5,692 nt of DNA from an uncultured Ruminococcus sp. (GTDB lineage: Bacteria; Bacillota; Clostridia; Oscillospirales; Ruminococcaceae), in assembly GCA_946537565.1 (NCBI GenBank), contig CAMNFW010000147.1, forward strand, positions 1 to 5,692, given 5' to 3'. Position numbers and translations under genes: made by a program. Positions 1 through 5,692 of the stretch are shown here, one piece after another. Position 1 is the stretch's first letter, and each line of letters starts with the position of its first letter. Below the pieces are notes generated by a model, which was not told the origin of the DNA, searched no databases, and was given only the letters and a program-made list of their open reading frames with translations.

Positions 1-503
1 GCAAGCTTATTTATGATATCTCCTGCATGATCTGGGGTCACACCGCCGGCGAGGAAATAATCTCTTTTGATATTTGTAATAAGCGAGTGATCGAACAGCT
101 TACCTGAGCCGGCGCCGGAATCCAGTAAGATCAGCTCAGCAATTGAAGCGGAGGCTTTAGATATATCAGACTGACTGCTGATTTTAAAAGCCTGAATAAT
201 TGGAGCAGGGGAGAGTTTTTTCAGAAAGCTTATGTATTCATTATCTTCACTGCCGTGGAGCTGAGCAATATCAATGACACCGGAATTAAGGAGACCTGCA
301 ACAGTCTCAGGGGCTTCATCAACAAACACTCCGACAGCTTTAATATCTGGGAGCAGTTTGAATTTAAGGAGCTTAGCGAATTCCGGATCGACATATCTAA
401 AACTTTTTTTAGCGAAGACGAAGCCGATGTAATCAGGTTTCAGCTGATTAGCGAAGTCGATATCACACTCACGTCTAATGCCGCAGATCTTGATTTTAGT
501 CAT
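1..503 (-). CDS. trpF: Phosphoribosylanthranilate isomerase TrpF, partial (3' end outside window)
   Basis: This cytoplasmic (beta/alpha)8-barrel enzyme isomerises N-(5'-phosphoribosyl)anthranilate to CdRP, the step between TrpD and TrpC. I translated the reverse complement from the ATG at 503 and obtained 167 codons before the left edge; the family is usually about 200-215 residues, so roughly 40 are missing. Family landmarks are present: the N-terminal KICG motif with the catalytic base Cys7, Arg36 in the KKSFRYV segment that contacts substrate, the AQLHG strand (80-84), the general acid Asp128 in LLDSGAGSGKLFD, and the phosphate-binding LAGGV turn (151-155). The start lies 8 nt after the trpC stop. 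A modest AAGG Shine-Dalgarno overlaps that stop codon, so translation is probably coupled to trpC. Identity is secure; completeness cannot be judged. Confidence 0.95.
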   Translation of the reverse strand, partial: MTKIKICGIRRECDIDFANQLKPDYIGFVFAKKSFRYVDPEFAKLLKFKLLPDIKAVGVFVDEAPETVAGLLNSGVIDIAQLHGSEDNEYISFLKKLSPAPIIQAFKISSQSDISKASASIAELILLDSGAGSGKLFDHSLITNIKRDYFLAGGVTPDHAGDIINKL

Positions 504-511
504 AATAAACC

Positions 512-1291
512 TTATAAACCTTTCAGTTCAGCCAGCTTAGCGGACTTATTCTGAGCCTTCATAAGGGTCTCACCGATAAGGACCGCATCGACACCGGCAG
601 CACGGAGAAGACTGATATCTTCAGGAGTTTTGACACCGCTTTCAGAAACGAAAATGATATTATCAGGAACAAGCTGACGAAGCCTTCTGCTGTTGCTGGT
701 ATCGACTGAAAAATTGGTAAGATCACGGTTATTTACACCGATAAGTCTTGCGCCGGCAGAAACAGCCGATTGAATCTCCTGAGCATCATGAGCTTCAACA
801 AGAGCAGAAATTCCCAGTTTATCACAAATACTGATATACTCGCCAATCTGCTGCTGAGAAAGGATCGAGCATATCAGGAGAACAGCCTTAGCGCCGAGGA
901 TCTTAGCTTCATAGATCATATATTCATCAACAGTGAAATCCTTGCGAATGCAGGGAATATTGACAGTTTCAGCGATTTTTTTGAGGTAGTCATTGGAGCC
1001 GAGGAACCATTTAGGTTCAGTAAGAACTGAAATGCAGTCCGCACCGGCAGCTTCATATTCCTGAGCGATTTTAAGATACGGAAAATCCTCAGCGATGATG
1101 CCTTTGGAAGGAGAAGCTTTTTTGCACTCACAGATGAAGGAGATATCCTCGCCTTTAAGGGCATTTTCAAACTCAAAATTTCCGGTTGCTAGAGACTGAG
1201 CCATATCAGCGATATCAGCGGCAGAGATCAAAGCTTTAGCGGCTTCAACACGTTCTTTAGCATGGTCAGCGAGCTTGTCAAGAATTGTCAT
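512..1291 (-). CDS. trpC: Indole-3-glycerol phosphate synthase TrpC
   Basis: This enzyme closes the indole ring by decarboxylating CdRP to indole-3-glycerol phosphate. At 259 residues it has the normal monofunctional length and is not fused to TrpF as in enterobacteria. By alignment from memory to the Sulfolobus enzyme, the active-site residues are all visible: Glu55 and Lys57 in ECKKASPSKG, Lys117 in IRKDF, Glu166 in LVEAHD, Asn187 in GVNNRDL and Ser218 in VSESGV. The phosphate-binding strand near VLIGETLM (237-244) is also typical. The N-terminus (ILDKLADHAKERVEAAK) matches the helix that begins this family, supporting the ATG at 1291. A GAGGT ribosome binding site overlaps the trpD stop, 9 nt upstream. 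The gene lies between trpD and trpF in the same operon. Confidence 0.97.
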   Translation of the reverse strand: MTILDKLADHAKERVEAAKALISAADIADMAQSLATGNFEFENALKGEDISFICECKKASPSKGIIAEDFPYLKIAQEYEAAGADCISVLTEPKWFLGSNDYLKKIAETVNIPCIRKDFTVDEYMIYEAKILGAKAVLLICSILSQQQIGEYISICDKLGISALVEAHDAQEIQSAVSAGARLIGVNNRDLTNFSVDTSNSRRLRQLVPDNIIFVSESGVKTPEDISLLRAAGVDAVLIGETLMKAQNKSAKLAELKGL

Positions 1292-1300
1292 ATTTATACC

Positions 1301-2320
1301 TCAGTTATTGGATTCGGCAATCATTTTTTCAAGAACAGAAAGGGCAGCGCCGCTGTCGATAAGCTCAGCAGCAATTTTGATACCCTCAGCGATATCAGCA
1401 GCTTTACCGCCGATATAGATAGCAGCGCCGGCGTTCATCAGCACAGCATTTCTTTTAGCGCCCTGAATTTCGCCGCTGAGAATTTTTCTGGTGATATCGG
1501 CATTTTCGGCAGGAGAACCGCCGAGGAGATCATTTTTAGAGCAGCGTTCAAAGCCGAACTGTTCAGGAGTGATCTCATAGGTTTTAAGCCAGCCGTCCTT
1601 GTACTCACAGATAACGGTAGGAGCGGTGAGCGAAATTTCGTCGAGCTTTTCTGTACCATAAACGACCATACCTGATCTTGAACCGAGCTTCATAAGGACC
1701 TGAGCGATAGGTTCAACAAGAATGCGGTCATAAACACCGAGAAGGTGATGCTTAGGGCTGGACGGATTAGTAAGAGGACCGAGGATATTGAAAACGGTTC
1801 TGAAACCAAGTTCTTTTCTGATCGGACCGACATATTTCATTGAGGTGTGATATTTCTGAGCGAAGAAGAAGCAGAAGCCGACATTTTCCAGCAGCTGACG
1901 GCACTTTTCCGGTTCGAGTGAAATATTCACGCCTAAAGCCTCAAGACAGTCAGCTGTACCGCTTAAAGAAGAAGCAGCTCTGTTGCCGTGTTTAGCGACC
2001 ATTATACCGGCTGCGGCAGCGATAAAAGCGGAGGTTGTAGAGATATTAAAGCTATGGGCGTTGTCACCGCCGGTGCCGACAATTTCGAGAAGGTCGAGAT
2101 CGTTTTCAAACTTAACAGCAGCGTCACGCATAGCAGCAGCGCAGCCAGTAATTTCGTCAATAGTTTCAGCCTTAGTACTTTTTGTCGAAAGGGCAGCGAG
2201 GAAAGCTGCGTTCTGGGTCTGGGTAGTTTCGCCGGACATAATTTCTGATATTACCTGATATGCCTCATCATAAGTCAGATCCTGCTTGTCAACGATTTTA
2301 ATAATAGCTTCTTTTATCAT
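1301..2320 (-). CDS. trpD: Anthranilate phosphoribosyltransferase TrpD
   Basis: The enzyme transfers phosphoribose from PRPP to anthranilate, the second committed step of tryptophan synthesis. It is 339 residues, the usual length for a stand-alone TrpD without a fused TrpG domain. Motifs in order are a helical N-terminal region, GTGGD (82-86) and NIST (92-95) for PRPP pyrophosphate binding, KHGNR (110-114), [12 protein letters not shown] (120-131), [19 protein letters not shown] (168-186) covering the anthranilate site, and LDEIS (226-230), whose acidic residues bind metal. The ATG at 2320 is preceded by a strong GGAGGTT Shine-Dalgarno at 2327-2333. The gap from the trpG stop is 15 nt. Nothing is missing or altered in the catalytic motifs. 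Confidence 0.98.
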   Translation of the reverse strand: MIKEAIIKIVDKQDLTYDEAYQVISEIMSGETTQTQNAAFLAALSTKSTKAETIDEITGCAAAMRDAAVKFENDLDLLEIVGTGGDNAHSFNISTTSAFIAAAAGIMVAKHGNRAASSLSGTADCLEALGVNISLEPEKCRQLLENVGFCFFFAQKYHTSMKYVGPIRKELGFRTVFNILGPLTNPSSPKHHLLGVYDRILVEPIAQVLMKLGSRSGMVVYGTEKLDEISLTAPTVICEYKDGWLKTYEITPEQFGFERCSKNDLLGGSPAENADITRKILSGEIQGAKRNAVLMNAGAAIYIGGKAADIAEGIKIAAELIDSGAALSVLEKMIAESNN

Positions 2321-2335
2321 AATAATAACCTCCGA

Positions 2336-2902
2336 TTAAAGCTCAATAAAATTAGTAAGCATTATTTTTCCGTCCGGAGTCATTATTGATTCGGGGTGAA
2401 ACTGCACACCGAAGATTGGAAACTCCCTATGCTGAACTGCCATTATTTCTCCGTCATCTGCAATAGCTGTAATATCGAAACAATCTGGGATAGTATCACT
2501 CTTAGCGGCAAGTGAATGATATCTTGCCACAGGAGCGTTTTCAGCGATATTTCTGAACAAAGGAGAATCACCTCTGAAAGAAATGACAGACTGTTTACCG
2601 TGCATAAGTTTTTTTGCGTAAGTGATCTCAGCTCCATAAGCCGCACATATCGCCTGATGGCCGAGACAGACACCGAGAGTAGGAATTTTCCGGCAAACGG
2701 TTTTAGCTGCTTCAATAATGATGCCGGCGTCTTCTGGTCTGCCTGGACCGGGCGAAATGATTATTTTATCGGGATTAAGCTTTTCAATTTCCTGAACAGA
2801 CAACTCATCATTGCGGATTACCATGATATCTGGCTGTATCTCACCGACAAGCTGGAAGAGATTATAAGAGAAGCTGTCGTAGTTATCAATAAGTAAAATC
2901 AT
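2336..2902 (-). CDS. trpG: Anthranilate synthase component II (glutamine amidotransferase) TrpG
   Basis: This class I glutamine amidotransferase releases ammonia from glutamine and passes it to TrpE. The 188-residue protein begins with [15 protein letters not shown], characteristic of TrpG/PabA. It has the oxyanion-loop PGPGRPEDAG (51-60), the nucleophile Cys79 in GVCLGHQ, the HGK segment (101-103), RYHSL (127-131), and the His169/Glu171 pair in FHPES that completes the triad. The ATG overlaps the trpE TGA as ATGA, and a strong AGGAGG lies inside the end of trpE, so TrpE and TrpG are probably made in equal amounts by coupled translation. The sequence alone cannot exclude that the subunit also serves PabB for folate synthesis, as in Bacillus; the trpE-adjacent position makes tryptophan the main role. 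Confidence 0.96.
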   Translation of the reverse strand: MILLIDNYDSFSYNLFQLVGEIQPDIMVIRNDELSVQEIEKLNPDKIIISPGPGRPEDAGIIIEAAKTVCRKIPTLGVCLGHQAICAAYGAEITYAKKLMHGKQSVISFRGDSPLFRNIAENAPVARYHSLAAKSDTIPDCFDITAIADDGEIMAVQHREFPIFGVQFHPESIMTPDGKIMLTNFIEL

Positions 2903-4365
2903 AATTCTGCCTCCTCTGCCAGTTTAAGAGCGTTGATAACGGCAGCTGCCTTGTTGATGCATTCCTGGTATTCATTTTCCGGGACAGAGTCAGCAACAAT
3001 ACCGGCACCGCTTCTGACGAAGACCTTGCCGTTTTTCTTATAAGCGATACGGATAGCGATGCAGGTATCGAGGTTGCCGGTGAAGTCGATATAGCCGATA
3101 GCGCCGCCGTAGATTCCCCGTTTATTCTGTTCCAGTTCACCGATAAGCTGGCAGGCTCTGATTTTTGGAGCGCCTGAGAGAGTACCGGCAGGAAGCACAG
3201 CACTTACTGCATCGAGAGCGTCATGCTGATCGGTGATCTCACCTCTTACGGTAGAGCCGATGTGCATTACATGGGAATAGCGCTCAATGCTATGGAGCTT
3301 TTCGACTTTAACGCTGCCGAATTTGCTGATTTTTCCGAGATCATTTCTGCCGAGATCGACCAGCATATTATGCTCAGCGAGTTCTTTTTCATCAGCAAGA
3401 AGACCGGCTTCAAGCTCTTTGTCCTCAGCTTCAGACTTACCTCTGGGTCGGGTGCCGGCAAGGGGGAAGGTATGGAGAACACCGTCTTCGAGCTTAACAA
3501 GAGTTTCCGGAGAAGCACCTGCAATTTCCACATCTGTGCCGGAAAAATAAAACATATAGGGTGAAGGATTGATAGTCCGGAGTACACGGTAAGTATTGAA
3601 CAGACTGCCTTCAAAGTCAGCGCTCAGGCGGTTTGAGAGGACGATCTGAAAGATATCACCTTCAAAGATATGTTTTTTTGCATTTTCGACCATTTCACAG
3701 AACTGCTCTTTATTGAAGAGGGGAGTGACTTCTGATCTGAGTTTTCCGGGATAATCCTTTTTACGCTGACCATTTTTAAGGATATCAGCGAGCTGAGCGA
3801 GTTCGAGTTTAGCCTTATTGTAATTTGTTTCGGGGTCTTCGAGTGACATATTAGCGATGAGGATAATTTTCTGGCGGAAATTATCGAAAGCGATGACTTT
3901 GTCGAAGAGCATGAGATCGACGTCCTTGAAATTCTCACTGTCGGGGATATTGGTCCTCAGAGAAGGCTCTGAGTAAGCGAGAAAGTCGTAGGAGAAGTAT
4001 CCGACAAATCCGCCTGTAAAAGAGGGCAGATAGTCGAACTTGGGTGATTTGTACTGAGAAAGGATCTGTCTTATCTGTACACTTGGGTCATCTGATTCCA
4101 TCTTGATACCGCCGATATTGATCTTGTTACCGGCAGCTGTCACTTGAGTTTTAGGGTCAAAGCCGAGAAATGTGTATCTGCCCCATTTCTCTTTTTCCGT
4201 CACTGATTCAAGAAGATAGCAATGAGTTGAGATATTTTTCAGGATCATCATAGCCTCGATAGGAGTGCAGATATCTGAGAGTATCTCACAGCTGACAGGA
4301 ATTATGTCATATTTACCCTGGGCAGCAATTGATCTTACTGTGTCTAACTCTGGAAGAAATTTCAT
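2899..4365 (-). CDS. trpE: Anthranilate synthase component I TrpE
   Basis: The enzyme converts chorismate plus ammonia (from TrpG) to anthranilate and is normally the point of tryptophan feedback inhibition. I choose the ATG at 4365, giving 488 residues, because GGAGG at 4374-4378 sits 8 nt before it; the in-frame GTG at 4374 overlaps that ribosome binding site and is unlikely to be used. The N-terminal LLES (51-54) followed by GRYTFLG matches the tryptophan-binding site of known TrpE proteins, so feedback control is likely retained. The chorismate-binding domain shows [10 protein letters not shown] (235-244), GASPET (283-288), [21 protein letters not shown] (331-342), HVMH (365-368), [11 protein letters not shown] (391-401) and [19 protein letters not shown] in the GDIFQ motif favours TrpE over PabB. 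It is the first gene of the operon, downstream of a T-box leader. Confidence 0.97.
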   Translation of the reverse strand: MKFLPELDTVRSIAAQGKYDIIPVSCEILSDICTPIEAMMILKNISTHCYLLESVTEKEKWGRYTFLGFDPKTQVTAAGNKINIGGIKMESDDPSVQIRQILSQYKSPKFDYLPSFTGGFVGYFSYDFLAYSEPSLRTNIPDSENFKDVDLMLFDKVIAFDNFRQKIILIANMSLEDPETNYNKAKLELAQLADILKNGQRKKDYPGKLRSEVTPLFNKEQFCEMVENAKKHIFEGDIFQIVLSNRLSADFEGSLFNTYRVLRTINPSPYMFYFSGTDVEIAGASPETLVKLEDGVLHTFPLAGTRPRGKSEAEDKELEAGLLADEKELAEHNMLVDLGRNDLGKISKFGSVKVEKLHSIERYSHVMHIGSTVRGEITDQHDALDAVSAVLPAGTLSGAPKIRACQLIGELEQNKRGIYGGAIGYIDFTGNLDTCIAIRIAYKKNGKVFVRSGAGIVADSVPENEYQECINKAAAVINALKLAEEAEL

Positions 4366-4373
4366 ATTGGACA

Positions 4374-4378
4374 CCTCC
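4374..4378 (-). promoter_or_regulatory. trpE ribosome binding site
   Basis: On the minus strand the sequence GGAGGTGTCCAATATG places GGAGG 8 nt before the ATG at 4365. The longer reading frame starting with GTG at 4374 would place its start codon inside this motif, leaving it without a usable Shine-Dalgarno. The site therefore decides the trpE start. Confidence 0.9.
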
Positions 4379-4393
4379 GAAAATTATTCTGCC

Positions 4394-4436
4394 AAAACAA
4401 AAAGTCCCTGACAGAATTAAAAGATCTGTCAAGGAC
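4394..4436 (-). terminator. Rho-independent terminator of the trp T-box leader (attenuator)
   Basis: On the minus strand the arms at 4436-4425 and 4415-4404 form a 12-bp stem with one U-G wobble, a 9-nt loop and a following U-run (TTTTTGTTTT, 4403-4394). It stops transcription before trpE when tRNA-Trp is charged. The first six bases of its 5' arm (GTCCTT, 4436-4431) are also the 3' end of the T-box antiterminator, so only one of the two structures can form. Confidence 0.95.
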
Positions 4437-4674
4437 GAATAAACACTATCCGCGGTACCACCTTGATTCATGGAAACCCATGCACTTTCAGGATACTAAC
4501 ATATCCCTGATGCTTAACGCACATCATAACGTTACAGAATACTCTGCGAAAATACCGCATTTGACTGTACCCTCGGCGGTCCATTTGCTGAACTGGGGAA
4601 TATCCGTTCACACCATACCGGACTCTCTGAAATTTCATAAACAGCTTTATCTCCGCTTCAACGGTTTATTGATT
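4394..4674 (-). promoter_or_regulatory. T-box riboswitch, tRNA-Trp specific
   Basis: This leader RNA senses uncharged tRNA-Trp and controls read-through into trpE. Stem I is visible: a probable K-turn (TGA 4660-4658 opposite GA 4574-4573), a helix GCGG (4656-4653) with CCGC (4579-4576), and a symmetrical specifier loop closed above by GCTG (4645-4642) with CAGC (4590-4587). The 3' side of that loop is AAATGGA, so the specifier codon is UGG (4583-4581) followed by the usual A. Farther out lie an AGAGAG bulge region and a hairpin (4623-4619 with 4606-4602) whose loop holds the GGUG motif (4614-4611). A probable Stem III is CAGGGATA (4509-4502) with TATCCTG. The T-box AAGGTGGTACCGCGG begins at 4464. 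The antiterminator pairs AAGG and GCGGAT (4464-4461, 4453-4448) with ATTCGTCCTT (4440-4431), leaving the 7-nt bulge TGGTACC to bind the tRNA acceptor end. The gene context agrees with the UGG reading. Confidence 0.96.
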
Positions 4675-4680
4675 TGCTTT

Positions 4681-4709
4681 ATTATATCATCAAAATCATA
4701 GTTTGTCAA
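4681..4709 (-). promoter_or_regulatory. trp operon promoter, consensus sigma-70/SigA type
   Basis: On the minus strand TTGACA (4709-4704) and TATAAT (4686-4681) are separated by exactly 17 nt, matching the consensus at all 12 positions. Transcription should begin near A4674, giving a leader of roughly 308 nt before the trpE ATG. Such a strong promoter without an obvious overlapping operator fits control by termination in the leader rather than at initiation. Confidence 0.93.
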
Positions 4710-4717
4710 TAGCTTTT

Positions 4718-4739
4718 GAAAAAAATTTTTTTCCGGAAA
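4718..4739. promoter_or_regulatory. Overlapping palindromes and A7T7 tract upstream of the trp promoter
   Basis: Two perfect palindromes overlap here: a 16-bp GAAAAAAATTTTTTTC (4718-4733) and a 10-bp TTTCCGGAAA (4730-4739). Counted from the inferred trp start, the A7T7 tract lies at about -44 to -59, where UP elements contact the RNA polymerase alpha subunit. It could act as an UP element or a bent-DNA tract; a repressor site is possible but I recognise no known operator. Function is inferred from position only. Confidence 0.45.
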
Positions 4740-4770
4740 TATATATATTTTTTATATAATCCTATAAAAC

Positions 4771-4799
4771 TTGACTTCTTTAATAAAATATGCTATAAT
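4771..4799 (+). promoter_or_regulatory. galE promoter, SigA type with extended -10
   Basis: TTGACT (4771-4776) and TATAAT (4794-4799) are spaced by 17 nt, and TG one base before the -10 hexamer makes an extended -10 (TGCTATAAT). The expected start is near 4806, giving a 5' leader of about 45 nt before the galE ATG. Its -35 element lies about 61 bp from the -35 of the divergent trp promoter, so the two face away from each other without overlapping. Confidence 0.9.
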
Positions 4800-4851
4800 T
4801 TTTAAAAATGAAAAATGCGTTGAGCATTACTGAGTAACGGAGGATGATAAT

Positions 4852-5692
4852 ATGGCAGTAATTTTTCTTGCAGGCGGAGCAGGCTATATAGGTTCACATA
4901 CAGCTGTTGAGCTGCTGAATGCCGGATATGAAGTGATAGTAGGAGACAATTATTCAAACAGCTCACCGGAGGCTCTTGAAAGGGTCCAGAAGATAACAGG
5001 AAAGACTCTTAAGGCATATGAGCTTGATATCAAGGATACAGACAAGCTGGACAGGATTTTTTCCGAAAACAGCATTGATGCGGTTATACATTTTGCTGGA
5101 CTTAAGGCAGTAGGAGAATCAGTCCAGAAGCCGCTGATGTATTACAGAAATAATATCGACACGACTCTGTCTCTTCTGGAGTGCATGAGCAGGCATAATG
5201 TGAAGAATATCATTTTCTCGTCCAGCGCAACAGTATACGGTGAAGAAAATAAAGTTCCATACTTTGAGAATATGCGGCGTGGAACCTGTTCAAATCCATA
5301 TGGCTGGACAAAAGCGATGATGGAACAGATACTTGAAGATTCAGCAAAGGCAGACAAGGAGCTTTCAGTTATTCTTTTGAGATATTTCAATCCTATTGGT
5401 GCCCACAGTTCAGGCATGATAGGAGAAGACCCCCAGGGAATACCGAATAATCTTATGCCATATGTATCACAGGTTGCAGTTGGAAAACGTGAGACCCTGA
5501 CGATTTTTGGTCAGGATTATCCGACCCCAGACGGAACCTGCCTGAGAGATTATATTCATGTAGTAGACCTGGCGATCGGTCATGTCAAGGCTATTGAGTA
5601 TATTCTTGCAAACCAGGGCGTTGAGATCTTTAATCTTGGCACCGGAACACCATACAGTGTTACTGAGATCGTTGACACTTTTGAAAAGGTCA
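4852..5692 (+). CDS. galE: UDP-glucose 4-epimerase GalE, partial (3' end outside window)
   Basis: This NAD-dependent short-chain dehydrogenase/reductase family enzyme interconverts UDP-glucose and UDP-galactose, serving galactose use and supplying UDP-galactose for surface polysaccharides. The window holds 280 codons of a family usually about 330-340 residues long. The Rossmann motif GGAGYIG (8-14) is present, then DNYSNSS (32-38), ELDIKD, HFAGLKAVGES (80-90), SSSATVYG (123-130) with Ser125, and the catalytic Tyr150/Lys154 pair in NPYGWTK. The substrate-side segment RYFNPIGAH and the signature DGTCLRDYIHVVDLA (227-241) are typical of GalE rather than other sugar epimerases. The residue that separates UDP-Glc-only from UDP-GlcNAc-capable enzymes (Tyr299 in E. 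coli) lies beyond the edge. The ATG has GGAGG (4839-4843) 8 nt upstream. The gene is transcribed away from the trp operon, with no evident functional link. Confidence 0.96.
   Translation, partial: MAVIFLAGGAGYIGSHTAVELLNAGYEVIVGDNYSNSSPEALERVQKITGKTLKAYELDIKDTDKLDRIFSENSIDAVIHFAGLKAVGESVQKPLMYYRNNIDTTLSLLECMSRHNVKNIIFSSSATVYGEENKVPYFENMRRGTCSNPYGWTKAMMEQILEDSAKADKELSVILLRYFNPIGAHSSGMIGEDPQGIPNNLMPYVSQVAVGKRETLTIFGQDYPTPDGTCLRDYIHVVDLAIGHVKAIEYILANQGVEIFNLGTGTPYSVTEIVDTFEKV

Noticed and set aside
255..554. Plus-strand open frame of 99 codons antisense to trpF and the end of trpC
   Set aside because: It lies opposite genes with complete catalytic motifs, has no ribosome binding site I can see, and its protein resembles nothing I recognise.
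1201..1410. Recurring short strings such as CAGCGATATCAGC, also seen in trpE near 3780
   Set aside because: They arise from repeated Ala-Asp-Ile type codons in favoured codon use, lie inside coding frames, and show no regular spacing, so they are not a repeat family or CRISPR.
1262..1675. Plus-strand open frame of 137 codons antisense to trpD and trpC
   Set aside because: It crosses two clearly real genes in the antisense direction; such frames are expected shadows of biased codon use.
2516..2896. Plus-strand open frame of 126 codons antisense to trpG
   Set aside because: The opposite strand encodes a full amidotransferase triad; this frame has no independent support.
3223..3564. Plus-strand open frames antisense to trpE (also 3287-3550)
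   Set aside because: They lie fully within trpE, opposite its conserved chorismate-binding region, and overlap each other in different frames.
4366..4674. A classical trp leader peptide with tandem Trp codons, or a TRAP-binding repeat region
   Set aside because: I found no short frame with tandem Trp codons and no run of regularly spaced GAG/UAG triplets; the T-box elements explain the leader fully.
4480..4701. Plus-strand open frame of 73 codons across the leader region
   Set aside because: This stretch is explained by the T-box RNA and trp promoter on the other strand, and the frame lacks a ribosome binding site.
5142..5417. Minus-strand open frame of 91 codons antisense to galE
   Set aside because: It is opposite the catalytic Tyr/Lys segment of galE and has no features of its own.

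Overview
The window holds a tryptophan biosynthesis operon on the minus strand and, diverging from it, the start of a galE gene on the plus strand. In transcription order (right to left) the operon reads trpE, trpG, trpD, trpC, trpF. The first four genes are complete. trpF runs off the left edge after 167 codons. galE runs off the right edge after 280 codons.

The trp operon is preceded by a strong sigma-70-type promoter whose -35 and -10 hexamers both match consensus. A leader of about 300 nt follows, which I read as a tRNA-Trp-sensing T-box riboswitch. Its specifier loop carries a UGG codon, it has a near-canonical T-box sequence, and it ends in mutually exclusive antiterminator and terminator hairpins. 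The simplest model is that the promoter is always strong, and read-through into trpE depends on uncharged tRNA-Trp binding the leader. The genes are packed tightly: trpE and trpG overlap by 4 nt, and the other junctions are 8 to 15 nt. This suggests a single mRNA with translational coupling. TrpE and TrpG form anthranilate synthase; TrpD, TrpF and TrpC then carry the product to indole-3-glycerol phosphate. trpB and trpA are not seen and may lie beyond the left edge.

galE has its own near-consensus promoter with an extended -10 and a good ribosome binding site. The region between the two promoters is very AT-rich and holds two overlapping palindromes, one of them an A7T7 tract placed like an UP element for the trp promoter.

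T-box control of a trp operon, GGAGG ribosome binding sites and the AT-rich intergenic DNA point to a Firmicute, most likely a Clostridia member (perhaps Ruminococcus-like; this last step is a guess from general resemblance). I see no mobile elements, CRISPR array, tRNA or rRNA genes, and no sign of a previously undescribed system. The parts that repay a closer look are all in the regulatory region at about 4366-4851.
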